This document shows, one piece after another, positions 1-6,741 of a stretch of 10,946 nucleotides of DNA. The notes beneath the pieces are model-generated. The model had not been told where the DNA came from. It saw nothing but the letters and a program-made list of their open reading frames with translations, and ran no database searches. Position 1 is the stretch's first letter, and every line of letters starts with the position of its first letter. This DNA comes from Competibacteraceae bacterium UBA2792. GTDB taxonomy: Bacteria > Pseudomonadota > Gammaproteobacteria > Competibacterales > Competibacteraceae. The DNA is taken from assembly GCA_002352125.1 (NCBI GenBank), contig DEHU01000085.1, positions 6,342-17,287 of the forward strand, in the 5' to 3' direction. The position numbers and the translations under genes were made by a program.

Positions 1-777
1 GACGAAATCGGCGACATGCCGTTGAATATGCAGGTAAAGCTGTTGCGAGTTTTACAGGAGCGCACCTTCGAGCGGGTCGGTAGCGACCGCAGCTTGGAGG
101 CCGACGTCCGCATCGTCGCAGCCACCCATCGCGATCTTGAGCATCTGATTAGAACCGGCGGTTTCCGCGAGGATCTCTATTACCGGCTCAACGTTTTTCC
201 CATCGAAATGCCTTCTCTGCGCGAGCGAATCGAAGATCTACCGCTGTTGGTCGATGAACTGATCGAGCGCATCGCTCACGAGCGCAGCGTCCAGATCGGC
301 CTGAGTCCAGCGGCGTTGCGCTGCCTGAGCCACTATCCGTGGCCTGGCAACGTTCGCGAGCTGGCCAATTTGATGGAACGGCTGACCATCCTCAAGCCGG
401 ACGGCCATGTGGAATTGCACGATCTGCCCGCCAAATTTCGTGCGCACGCTCCGGTGGAGCCGGTGGCGGTGGAGCCGCCGCCGGCGGTGGAGCCGACGGT
501 GGAGCCGGTGGCGGTGGAGCCGGTGGCAGATACCGATCACGCTGACGTTTCCGCCAAATCTCTCTCGGTCGCCGAAGTGGCGAGCCTGCCGCCGGAAGGG
601 CTCGATTTGCGGCAATACATCATGGACCTCGAATCCTCGCTGATTCAGTCGGCGCTGGAAGACGCTAACGGTGTGGTGGCCCACGCCGCTTCCTTGTTGA
701 AGATGCGCCGTACCACTCTGGTGGAAAAGATGCGCAAGTACAACATCCGGCGCAGCGATGCCGATGACGACGAATGA
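1..777 (+). CDS. fleQ: FleQ/FlrA-like sigma-54-dependent flagellar master regulator, C-terminal part (5' end outside window)
   Basis: This is the C-terminal 258 residues of a bacterial enhancer-binding protein that opens sigma-54 promoters with an AAA+ ATPase. The window starts inside the Walker B region (DEIGD, residues 1-5). It then shows the FREDLYYRLNVFP arginine-finger region and the sensor-II helix (WPGNVREL, about residues 116-123). A Pro/Val/Glu repeat linker follows (about 150-175), then a Fis-type helix-turn-helix (about 201-250). The HTH ends RRTTLVEKMRKY, which as I recall it is nearly identical to the end of Pseudomonas FleQ and favours FleQ/FlrA over FleR/FlrC. An ELIER segment (residues 86-90) fits the ExxxR motif reported to help bind c-di-GMP in FleQ. 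The receiver-like domain and GAFTGA loop lie outside the window. It sits immediately upstream of the fliE operon, its likely target. Identity as a FleQ-family activator is firm; the exact ortholog is slightly less so. Confidence 0.9.
   Translation, partial: DEIGDMPLNMQVKLLRVLQERTFERVGSDRSLEADVRIVAATHRDLEHLIRTGGFREDLYYRLNVFPIEMPSLRERIEDLPLLVDELIERIAHERSVQIGLSPAALRCLSHYPWPGNVRELANLMERLTILKPDGHVELHDLPAKFRAHAPVEPVAVEPPPAVEPTVEPVAVEPVADTDHADVSAKSLSVAEVASLPPEGLDLRQYIMDLESSLIQSALEDANGVVAHAASLLKMRRTTLVEKMRKYNIRRSDADDDE
452..522 (+). repeat. 45-bp-period direct repeat encoding a VEP-rich linker in fleQ
   Basis: A 26-bp segment at 452-477 recurs exactly at 497-522, an offset of 45 bp (15 codons). Shorter GGTGGAGCC units lie between the copies. 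In frame it encodes tandem VEPVAVEP-type units between the AAA+ domain and the DNA-binding domain. The phase is a multiple of three, so gain or loss of one unit would keep the frame. It looks like a replication-slippage expansion of a flexible, proline-stiffened linker. No function is evident beyond spacing. Confidence 0.85.
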
Positions 778-810
778 TGTCGGTTCGCTGGCGGACGGGC
801 TTTCTATTAC

Positions 811-832
811 GTGCGCCAAAAAGTTGGCGTAC
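811..832. promoter_or_regulatory. Inverted repeat upstream of the fliE promoter (operator or weak fleQ terminator)
   Basis: GTGCGCCAA (811-819) pairs with TTGGCGTAC (824-832) around an AAAG loop, giving a 9-bp stem with one G-T wobble. It lies 34 bp after the fleQ stop and about 50 bp upstream of the sigma-54 promoter. No T-run follows directly, since the T-rich tract begins 29 bp later, so it is a poor intrinsic terminator. Its position would also suit an activator (enhancer) site. The dyad is seen directly; either role is inference. Confidence 0.4.
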
Positions 833-880
833 ACTTAAACCCACGATATAAGCTTCTGTTATTTTTTTTGTTTTTTTTTA

Positions 881-896
881 TGGCACGGTTCTTGCC
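881..896 (+). promoter_or_regulatory. Sigma-54 (RpoN) promoter of the fliE operon
   Basis: TGGCACGGTTCTTGCC matches the sigma-54 consensus TGGCACG-N4-TTGCW at every fixed base except the last. The -24 GG is at 882-883 and the -12 GC at 894-895, with the required 10 bp between them. Transcription should begin near 907, giving a leader of about 47 nt before fliE. A T8-G-T9 tract (862-879) abuts the -24 element and may bend or soften the DNA. A FleQ/FlrA-type activator encoded just upstream is the obvious candidate partner. Confidence 0.92.
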
Positions 897-912
897 AAAA
901 TCGGGTTGTCTA

Positions 913-927
913 TCGCCTGCAAGGCGA
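913..927 (+). promoter_or_regulatory. Small hairpin in the predicted fliE leader
   Basis: TCGCCT (913-918) and AGGCGA (922-927) form a perfect 6-bp stem with a GCA loop. It starts about 6 nt after the predicted transcription start and ends 11 nt before the Shine-Dalgarno region. It could stabilise the 5' end of the mRNA, or be a downstream protein-binding site, as reported for FlrC-type activators in Vibrio. It may also be chance. Confidence 0.25.
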
Positions 928-938
928 CTCAACCAATC

Positions 939-949
939 GGGGAGCAGGA
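939..949 (+). promoter_or_regulatory. Shine-Dalgarno region that fixes the fliE start at 954
   Basis: GGGGAGCAGGA lies 4 bp before ATG 954. An in-frame TTG at 906 would add 16 residues, but it coincides with the predicted sigma-54 transcription start. It therefore could not have a ribosome binding site on that transcript. Confidence 0.75.
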
Positions 950-953
950 ACCG

Positions 954-1283
954 ATGAATTCGATCGATACGACCAATCCGCTGGCAAATGGCCTGTCTCC
1001 TTTGAGGGAGCCGGCTTTTGCCGCGTCTCTCCGGGCCGGCACCGGCGCCGAAACGTTGGCCGCAGACGATTTTGCCAGCATCTTCAAGACCATGTTGATG
1101 GGCGTCAATCAAGCTCAACAGGGCGCAATCAAGCTAGCCGAATCGTTCGATGCGGGCGAAGAGCAGAATTTGGCGGGCGTGATGATCGCTCAACAAAAAG
1201 CTCGACTGAGTTTCCAGACCACCCTGCAAGTTCGCAATAAAGTGGTTTCCGCCTATCAAGATATCATGAACATGCCGATTTAA
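954..1283 (+). CDS. fliE: Flagellar hook-basal body protein FliE
   Basis: FliE is the small basal-body protein that joins the MS ring to the proximal rod. It is among the first substrates exported. The 109-residue length fits the family (about 100-115). The C-terminal half carries the family signature: a helical stretch with MIAQQKARLSFQ, then VRNKVVSAYQDIMNMPI, nearly the textbook FliE ending. The N-terminal 40 residues are variable, as usual. The start at 954 is chosen for its Shine-Dalgarno match and because the upstream TTG at 906 sits on the predicted transcription start. It is the first gene of the fliEFGHIJK run, 37 bp before fliF, and is read from the sigma-54 promoter at 881-896. Confidence 0.96.
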   Translation: MNSIDTTNPLANGLSPLREPAFAASLRAGTGAETLAADDFASIFKTMLMGVNQAQQGAIKLAESFDAGEEQNLAGVMIAQQKARLSFQTTLQVRNKVVSAYQDIMNMPI

Positions 1284-1320
1284 TGGACCGACCTGTGTGA
1301 TTGCGTGAGAGGAACACGCC

Positions 1321-3060
1321 GTGGCCGAGGCAAACAACGCGCTGCCGTCGAATCTGCCTGCCCGTTTCGATTGGCGAGGTGAGCTAGCGAAATTCCGCCG
1401 GCCAGGGCTGGCCCAAATCGGTGTGTTGGCGGGCATCGTTGCCCTGCTGGCGTTGTTGGTGGCGGGAATGCTGTGGGTCGGTACGCCGGCTTACGATGTG
1501 TTGTATCGGGGCTTGGCCGAAGCCGACGCCGGCCAGATCATGGAAGCCCTGCAAAAATCGAACATTCCGTTCAAAATCGATCCGCGCAGCGGTGCGTTGC
1601 TGGTGCCGGCCGACCAAGTGCACGAAGCGCGCTTGAAACTGGCCGGTCAAGGTTTGCCGCGCGGCACCGTCAATGGCTTGGAAGCGTTGGAGCAACAGAG
1701 CAGCTTCGGCGTCAGCCAATTCATGGAGACCGCCCGCTACCAGCACGCGCTGGAAGGGGAGCTGGCTCGTTCGATCATGACCATCGGTTCGGTAGAAGCC
1801 GCGCGGGTCCATCTGGCATTTCCCAAAGAAACCGTGTTTGCTCGCCAGCAACAACCCCCCACCGCCTCGGTCCTGCTGCGGCTGCATCCGGGCCGGATGC
1901 TGGATCCGGGCCAAGTGGCGGCCATCGTTCATCTGATCGCGTCGAGCGTTCCCAAGCTCAGGCCCGACCAGGTATCGGTGATCGACCAGGCTGGCAACTT
2001 GTTGACCAAGCCCGAGCGAGAAGGCGGCAGCGACCTCGATTTGGATCAACTGGAATACGCGCGGCGTCTGGAAGAACGCTACGCTCGCCGCATAGAAGAT
2101 TTGTTGACGCCAGTGTGGGGTGCGGGCCGCGTTCGCGCCCAAGTTTCTCTCGACCTGGATTTCACCGTCAGCGAAGAAACGGCCGAACGTTACGAACCCC
2201 GGCAGGAACCGCGTCCCGTCCGCAGCGAGCAGTTGCTGGAAGAGACCAATCCTCGGCTGAATCCGGCCGGCATTCCCGGCGCGTTATCCAACCAGCCGCC
2301 CGGCGTGGCGACGGCGCCCGAGATAGCCGGCCAAAATCCGGCGGACGCCAACCAGAATCCCCAAAATCCGGCCGTCCCCGGCCAGACCGCGCAAAACACC
2401 GTGGTGACGCCCACCCGCAAGGAAGTGACTCGCAACTACGAGCTGGACAAGCGCGTCACGCACAGTCGCGGCGTGCCGGGCCGGATCGTGCGGGTCTCGG
2501 CGGCGGTGGTGGTGGACGATCGCACCGCCCTCGAAGGAGGGCAGCCGGTGCGCAAGCCGTTGAGTTCCGAAGAAGTCGAACAGATCACCACCTTGGTCAA
2601 ACAGGCGGTCGGTTTCAACACCGATCGAGGGGACAGCGTGAACGTGCTGAACGCTACGTTTGCCCCTACGTCGCTCGAAGAGCCTCCGCTGCCGGTATGG
2701 CAGCAGCCCTGGTTCCTGGAACTGGTGAAATGGGGCGTGGTAGGGGTGTTGTCGCTGGCGGTACTGCTGTTGGTGGTGCGGCCAGTGCTGCGCCGGTTGC
2801 TGCCGCCGGTCGAGACCAAGAAAGAAAGCGACGCCAAAGAAGCCACCAAGGCGCTTGCCGCATCCGAAGAAGGTATCGAGGGGTTGCTGGAAGATCAGGT
2901 CGAAATCGGCGGTGCGCTGGAAAATGGCCAACCCAAAGTGCTGTTGAGTAGCCCGGCCGAACAACTGGAACAACGCATGGATTTGGCTCGTACTCTCGTG
3001 GCCGAAGATCCGAAACGAGCGGTCATCGTGATCCGCAACTGGCTGACCAACGAGGTGTAA
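1321..3060 (+). CDS. fliF: Flagellar MS-ring protein FliF
   Basis: FliF builds the MS ring in the inner membrane, the platform for rotor assembly. The 579 residues fit the family (about 550-580). A first transmembrane helix spans about residues 33-53 and a second about 471-487, bracketing the periplasmic ring-building modules. A long Asn/Pro/Gln-rich, probably disordered stretch (about 315-360) precedes TRNYELDK, the usual re-entry into the folded domain. The last 35 residues (EQRMDLARTLVAEDPKRA, then IRNWL) form the cytoplasmic tail that docks on FliG. Start is GTG 1321, supported by AGAGGAA six bases upstream. It ends 3 bp before fliG, so translation of the two partners is probably coupled. 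Confidence 0.98.
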   Translation: MAEANNALPSNLPARFDWRGELAKFRRPGLAQIGVLAGIVALLALLVAGMLWVGTPAYDVLYRGLAEADAGQIMEALQKSNIPFKIDPRSGALLVPADQVHEARLKLAGQGLPRGTVNGLEALEQQSSFGVSQFMETARYQHALEGELARSIMTIGSVEAARVHLAFPKETVFARQQQPPTASVLLRLHPGRMLDPGQVAAIVHLIASSVPKLRPDQVSVIDQAGNLLTKPEREGGSDLDLDQLEYARRLEERYARRIEDLLTPVWGAGRVRAQVSLDLDFTVSEETAERYEPRQEPRPVRSEQLLEETNPRLNPAGIPGALSNQPPGVATAPEIAGQNPADANQNPQNPAVPGQTAQNTVVTPTRKEVTRNYELDKRVTHSRGVPGRIVRVSAAVVVDDRTALEGGQPVRKPLSSEEVEQITTLVKQAVGFNTDRGDSVNVLNATFAPTSLEEPPLPVWQQPWFLELVKWGVVGVLSLAVLLLVVRPVLRRLLPPVETKKESDAKEATKALAASEEGIEGLLEDQVEIGGALENGQPKVLLSSPAEQLEQRMDLARTLVAEDPKRAVIVIRNWLTNEV

Positions 3061-3063
3061 GCG

Positions 3064-4071
3064 ATGTCGGAACTGATCGCTCTCAAAGGCGTGGAACGGG
3101 CGGCCGTAGTACTGATGGCGCTCGGCGAAAGCCACGCCGCCGAAATCCTCCGCCACCTGGATCCGCGCGAACTGCACAAACTCGGCGTCGCCATGGCCAA
3201 TCTGGCAAACGTCAACCGCGACCAGCTCAGCGAAATCGTTCACACTTTCAACGAGGAAGTCCGCAGCCAGACCTCCCTGATGCTGGACGGCGAAAACTAT
3301 ATTCGCGGCGTGCTGACTCGCGCGCTGGGGCGCGAAAAAGCCAGGGGTATTCTGGAACATATCTTCGACAGCGAAGAGCAGGGCGGCGTGGATTCATTGA
3401 AATGGATGGATGCGAGCTCCATCGCCGGCGGTCTTCGCGAGGAACATCCGCAGGTCGTGGCGCTGGTGCTGTCCTCTTTGCGGACCGAACAGGCCGCCGA
3501 AGTGGTCAATTTGCTGCCTTCACCGCTGCGCGACGAGGCGTTGTTGCGGGTGGCGATCCTAGACGAAATCCCCTCGGGTGCTTTGGCGGAACTGAACGAG
3601 CTGATCGAGAAGCAAGTCATGCGCAACATCAGCGCTGCGGCCACGTCCAAGATCGGTGGTCCCAAGCGGGCCGCCGAGATTCTGGGACGCTTGGATGCCG
3701 CAGTCGAAGGTTCGATTCTCGACAAGATCAAGGAAGTGGATGCCGATCTCGGCGGCAAGATCGAGGACCTGATGGTCGTGTTCGAGAACCTGATCGGCCT
3801 CAGCGACCGCGATATTCAGACGCTGCTGCGCGAGGTGTCATCCGACATGTTGCTGGTGGCGTTGCGCGGCGCAGACGAAGCGGTTCGCCAAAAGATCATG
3901 AGCAACATGTCCAAACGCGCTGCCGATCTGCTGCGCGACGATCTGGAGGCGATGCCGCCGGTCAAACTCAGCGATGTGGAGGCTGCGCAGAAAGAGATCA
4001 TGTCGGCCGCCAAGCGACTGGCGGAGGCCGGCGAAATTACCCTGAGCGCGAAGGGAGACCAGCTTGTCTAA
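3064..4071 (+). CDS. fliG: Flagellar motor switch protein FliG
   Basis: FliG is the rotor protein of the C-ring on which stators exert torque. It binds FliF through its N-domain and FliM through its middle and C-domains. The 335 residues match the family. The middle-domain EHPQ motif is intact (LREEHPQVVALVLSSL). The C-terminal torque helix keeps the charged positions known from E. coli (ALRG, KRAADLLRDDL, then PPVKLS), with Lys/Arg swaps only. One oddity is the FliM-facing MFxF motif, which reads MVVF (LMVVFENL, near 3771-3785); see findings. ATG 3064 follows the fliF stop by 3 bp, with GAGGT inside the fliF end as likely Shine-Dalgarno. Its 3' end overlaps fliH by 8 bp. Confidence 0.98.
   Translation: MSELIALKGVERAAVVLMALGESHAAEILRHLDPRELHKLGVAMANLANVNRDQLSEIVHTFNEEVRSQTSLMLDGENYIRGVLTRALGREKARGILEHIFDSEEQGGVDSLKWMDASSIAGGLREEHPQVVALVLSSLRTEQAAEVVNLLPSPLRDEALLRVAILDEIPSGALAELNELIEKQVMRNISAAATSKIGGPKRAAEILGRLDAAVEGSILDKIKEVDADLGGKIEDLMVVFENLIGLSDRDIQTLLREVSSDMLLVALRGADEAVRQKIMSNMSKRAADLLRDDLEAMPPVKLSDVEAAQKEIMSAAKRLAEAGEITLSAKGDQLV
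4051..4058 (+). promoter_or_regulatory. Shine-Dalgarno supporting the TTG start of fliH
   Basis: AAGGGAGA inside the 3' end of fliG lies 5 bp before TTG 4064. This start yields [19 protein letters not shown], which resembles known FliH N-termini. No in-frame ATG nearby gives a similar protein. Confidence 0.7.
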
Positions 4072-4861
4072 GATTATCTCAGGCGAAAATTTGACGGCTT
4101 ACCAGCGCTGGGAAATGCCCAGCGTCGATCAGCCGCCCGAACCGGATCCGGCGCCGGCCGCAGTGCCGGCCACGGCCGATGCTCGCGACGGCGCGCGCGC
4201 GCCGAAACCGGCGAGATCCACCAAAACCCCGACCGCATTGCCCACGCTGGAGGAAATCGAAGCCATCCAGCGCGAGGCGCACGAAGAAGGCTTCGCCGCT
4301 GGCTACCAGGAAGGCCGCCGGGAAGGTCGCGAGCAGGGGTACAAAAAAGGCCAGCAAGAGGGTCAGGCGGAGGGTTACCAGCGGGGCTATGCCGAAGGGC
4401 TGGCCGGCGGTCGCGATGAGGTGCTGCTGCGAGTCCAGAAGCTCGACCAAATTCTGGAGTTCATCGGCCGGCCCCTGAAGCAGCTCGACGCGACGGTCGA
4501 AGAGGAACTGGCCTGGCTGGCCACCGAAATCGCCCGGCGGCTGGTGCGTCGAGAGCTGCGCGCGGCGCCCGGCGAGATCGTGGCGGTGGTGCGCGAGGCC
4601 GTCGGCCTGCTGCCGGTGGCCAGCGCCAACGTACAGGTTCGCCTGCACCCGGACGATGCCCGGCTGATCCGCGAAGTGCTGTCGCTGGGCCGCGACGGCG
4701 AGCCGGTTTGGCGGATCGTCGAAGATCAAACCCTGAGTCGCGGCGGTTGCGTGGTGAACGCCGACCTGTCGCGGATCGACGCGACGGTCGAGAAACGGCT
4801 GGGTGCCGTGATCGCGACCGTGCTGGGCGACGAGCGTGAACAAAATGCCAAACGTACCTGA
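4064..4861 (+). CDS. fliH: Flagellar export ATPase regulator/stator FliH
   Basis: FliH dimerises, holds the FliI ATPase in check and ties it to the C-ring and export gate. The 265 residues begin with a [17 protein letters not shown] segment whose Trp16 lies in the conserved docking peptide. A Pro/Ala-rich spacer follows (about 22-60). Then comes a GxxxG ladder with glycine at every fourth position from 76 to 116, the hallmark coiled-coil-like region of FliH. The C-terminal domain (about 125-250, [18 protein letters not shown] onward) resembles peripheral-stalk subunits of rotary ATPases and binds FliI. It starts at TTG 4064 within the last codons of fliG and overlaps the start of fliI, so the three are probably translationally coupled. 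Confidence 0.96.
   Translation: MSKIISGENLTAYQRWEMPSVDQPPEPDPAPAAVPATADARDGARAPKPARSTKTPTALPTLEEIEAIQREAHEEGFAAGYQEGRREGREQGYKKGQQEGQAEGYQRGYAEGLAGGRDEVLLRVQKLDQILEFIGRPLKQLDATVEEELAWLATEIARRLVRRELRAAPGEIVAVVREAVGLLPVASANVQVRLHPDDARLIREVLSLGRDGEPVWRIVEDQTLSRGGCVVNADLSRIDATVEKRLGAVIATVLGDEREQNAKRT
4289..4411 (+). repeat. GxxxG ladder in FliH: eleven glycines at four-residue spacing
   Basis: Glycine occupies residues 76, 80, 84, 88, 92, 96, 100, 104, 108, 112 and 116 without a break, a degenerate 12-bp codon-level repeat. Variable positions are mostly Glu, Gln, Arg, Lys and Tyr. GxxxG repeats are a known FliH feature that packs helices closely. The pattern is read directly from the translation. 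Confidence 0.95.
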
Positions 4862-6218
4862 AACGGATCGCGCCCATTTTTGGAAGGAGCGGCTGGCCCA
4901 ACGCCGGTCGCGGATCGCCGATACGCCGGGCTTGGTGGTGGAAGGCCAACTGACCCGGCTGGTCGGCCTGACGCTGGAGGCCGCTGGCTGCGTGGCGCCG
5001 GTCGGTGCCCGCTGTCTGGTCGCGAATCCCGGCGGTAACCCGTTCCAGGCCGAAGTGGTCGGTTTTGCCGGCGGCAAGCTGTTCTTGATGCCCAGCAGCG
5101 ACATTCACGGTTTGATGCCGAATGCCCGGGTGGTTCCCACGAGCGGTGTCAGCCAGGTGCCGGTCGGCGATGGACTTCTTGGCCGGGTGCTGGACGGCTC
5201 TGGCCGGTTCCTGGATGGCTTGCCGCCACCGCCGCGAACCAGCCTGGTCCCTCTCGGCGGCAAGACTATCAATCCGCTGCTGCGCAAGCCGATCCGCGAG
5301 CCGTTGGATGTCGGCGTCCGCGCCATCAATGCCCTGCTGTCGGTCGGGCGCGGTCAGCGCATGGGCCTGTTCGCCGGTTCCGGCGTCGGCAAGAGCGTGT
5401 TGTTGGGCATGATGACCCGCTTTACCAACGCCGAAGTGGTGGTGGTCGGGCTGATCGGCGAACGCGGTCGCGAAGTGCAGGAGTTCATTCAAGAGATCCT
5501 TGGTCCAGAAGGCATGGCCCGCGCAGTGGTGGTAGCGGCTCCAGCCGACGATCCGCCCCTCAAACGGCTGTACGGCGCCGCCTTGGCGACCCGAATCGCC
5601 GAACATTTTCGCGACTCCGGCCGGCAGGTGTTGCTGCTGATGGATTCGCTGACCCGCTACGCCCAGGCTCAGCGCGAAATCGCGTTGGCCATCGGCGAGC
5701 CGCCGGCCACCAAAGGCTACCCGCCATCGGTGTTCGCCAAGCTGCCGCAACTGGTGGAGCGAGCCGGCAACGACACGGTCGGCGGGTCGATCACCGCTTT
5801 TTACACGGTGTTGGCCGAAGGCGACGACCAGCAAGATCCGATCGCCGATGCCGCTCGCGCCATCCTCGATGGGCACGTCGTGTTATCGCGGCGGTTGGCG
5901 GAGGCCGGCCATTATCCGGCCATCGACATCGAGGCGTCGATCAGCCGGGTCATGCCGCAGATCAGCGGTGCTCGCCATCAGCAATTGGCGCGCCGGTTCA
6001 AGCACATTTATTCGACTTACGAGCAGCATCGCGATCTGATCAACGTCGGCGCCTACGTCGCCGGCAGCGATCCGGCGGTGGACGAGGCCCGGGAATACTA
6101 TCCACGCCTCAAACAATTTCTGATGCAAGGGATCGACGAGCGGGTAACGTTGGCGGACAGTTTGCAAGGATTGGAGACGGTTCTGCAAACCCGGCCCAAG
6201 GACGGGAAGGGAAGATAG
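4845..6218 (+). CDS. fliI: Flagellum-specific export ATPase FliI
   Basis: FliI is the cytoplasmic hexameric ATPase of flagellar type III secretion, related to the F1 beta subunit. The Walker A loop AGSGVGKS is at about residues 177-184. The catalytic glutamate sits in GERGREV near residue 206, and Walker B is LLLMDS near 263-268, followed by [20 protein letters not shown]. The C-terminal helical domain ([12 protein letters not shown] and on) is complete. Two starts are possible: ATG 4845 (457 residues) and GTG 4836 (460 residues). I prefer the ATG because GTG 4836 has no Shine-Dalgarno at a workable distance, whereas the GTG and TTG starts of fliF and fliH each have a good one. It overlaps fliH by 17 bp and ends 16 bp before fliJ, its partner in the export complex. 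Confidence 0.98.
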   Translation: MPNVPETDRAHFWKERLAQRRSRIADTPGLVVEGQLTRLVGLTLEAAGCVAPVGARCLVANPGGNPFQAEVVGFAGGKLFLMPSSDIHGLMPNARVVPTSGVSQVPVGDGLLGRVLDGSGRFLDGLPPPPRTSLVPLGGKTINPLLRKPIREPLDVGVRAINALLSVGRGQRMGLFAGSGVGKSVLLGMMTRFTNAEVVVVGLIGERGREVQEFIQEILGPEGMARAVVVAAPADDPPLKRLYGAALATRIAEHFRDSGRQVLLLMDSLTRYAQAQREIALAIGEPPATKGYPPSVFAKLPQLVERAGNDTVGGSITAFYTVLAEGDDQQDPIADAARAILDGHVVLSRRLAEAGHYPAIDIEASISRVMPQISGARHQQLARRFKHIYSTYEQHRDLINVGAYVAGSDPAVDEAREYYPRLKQFLMQGIDERVTLADSLQGLETVLQTRPKDGKGR

Positions 6219-6234
6219 GAAACGGTAAGATCCG

Positions 6235-6699
6235 GTGGCGAACAAGCCTCATCCGTTGCAAGCGGCGGTGCAAGTCGCCAAATCCCGCGAGGGCGAGGCG
6301 GTGAAAGCGCTGGCCGAGTCCCAGCAACGTCTGGCCGAACAACAAAATCGCTTGCAGCAATTGTTGCTGTTTCGGGGCGAGTACGCCGTCCAGTTTCAAA
6401 GCGAAGGCGGCAGCGGGATTTCAGCGCGCCGCTTTCAGGATTACGCCACGTTTTTGAACAGCCTGGATCAGGGTATCGTCCAATCGCGGCAGCAATTGGA
6501 ACGGTTGCAGCGGGATATCCAGCGCACGCGCCAGGATTGGGTGCGGATGCGCGCCAAAACCAAAGCGCTCGAAGAAGTCATCGAGCGAGATCGGAAAATC
6601 CAGGCGCAACGGGAAGATAAACGCGAACAGCGGGATAGCGACGAACGCAACCTACGCAGTTCGGGCGTCCAGCGGTCGCCGAGCGGGGAAGACGGCTAA
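6235..6699 (+). CDS. fliJ: Flagellar export chaperone/ATPase stalk protein FliJ
   Basis: FliJ is a small antiparallel coiled coil that sits in the FliI hexamer like a rotary-ATPase stalk and couples it to FlhA. The 154 residues are almost wholly helical and charged. They follow the family pattern: EQQNRLQQLLLFRGEY, a short Gly/Ser break (about 61-66), then a YATFLNSLDQGI helix, a DWVRMRAKTKALEEVIERD return helix and an Asp/Arg/Gln-rich tail. Length fits (about 145-150). Start is GTG 6235, giving MANKPHP; GGTAAG four to five bases upstream is a modest ribosome site. It lies between fliI and fliK, the standard place. Confidence 0.93.
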   Translation: MANKPHPLQAAVQVAKSREGEAVKALAESQQRLAEQQNRLQQLLLFRGEYAVQFQSEGGSGISARRFQDYATFLNSLDQGIVQSRQQLERLQRDIQRTRQDWVRMRAKTKALEEVIERDRKIQAQREDKREQRDSDERNLRSSGVQRSPSGEDG

Positions 6700-6741
6700 T
6701 GGCTGGCGAACATTGCAAAAATCGCCGGAGAGGACCATATC

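Noticed and set aside
238..834. Open frame on the minus strand across fleQ (198 codons)
   Set aside because: His/Arg-rich product of antisense reading through GC-rich coding DNA and the VEP repeat; no family resemblance, and fleQ is certain.
862..879. T8-G-T9 tract as the U-run of an intrinsic fleQ terminator
   Set aside because: The only good stem (811-832) ends 29 bp upstream of the T-run, too far for a standard intrinsic terminator; the tract abuts the promoter instead.
906..953. N-terminal extension of FliE from TTG 906
   Set aside because: The TTG coincides with the predicted sigma-54 start of transcription and has no ribosome site on that mRNA; ATG 954 has one and gives a normal FliE length.
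1473..2951. Long open frame (492 codons) in another plus frame inside fliF
   Set aside because: Arg/Gly/Pro-rich with no motif; a typical shadow frame in high-GC DNA over an unmistakable fliF.
2284..3360. Minus-strand open frame (358 codons) across fliF and fliG
   Set aside because: His/Gln/Arg-rich antisense shadow crossing two well-identified genes; no start signal or known domain.
4461..5876. Minus-strand open frame (471 codons) antisense to fliH and fliI
   Set aside because: Long only because GC-rich codons leave few stops in this frame; the composition is that of an antisense shadow and it opposes conserved ATPase motifs.
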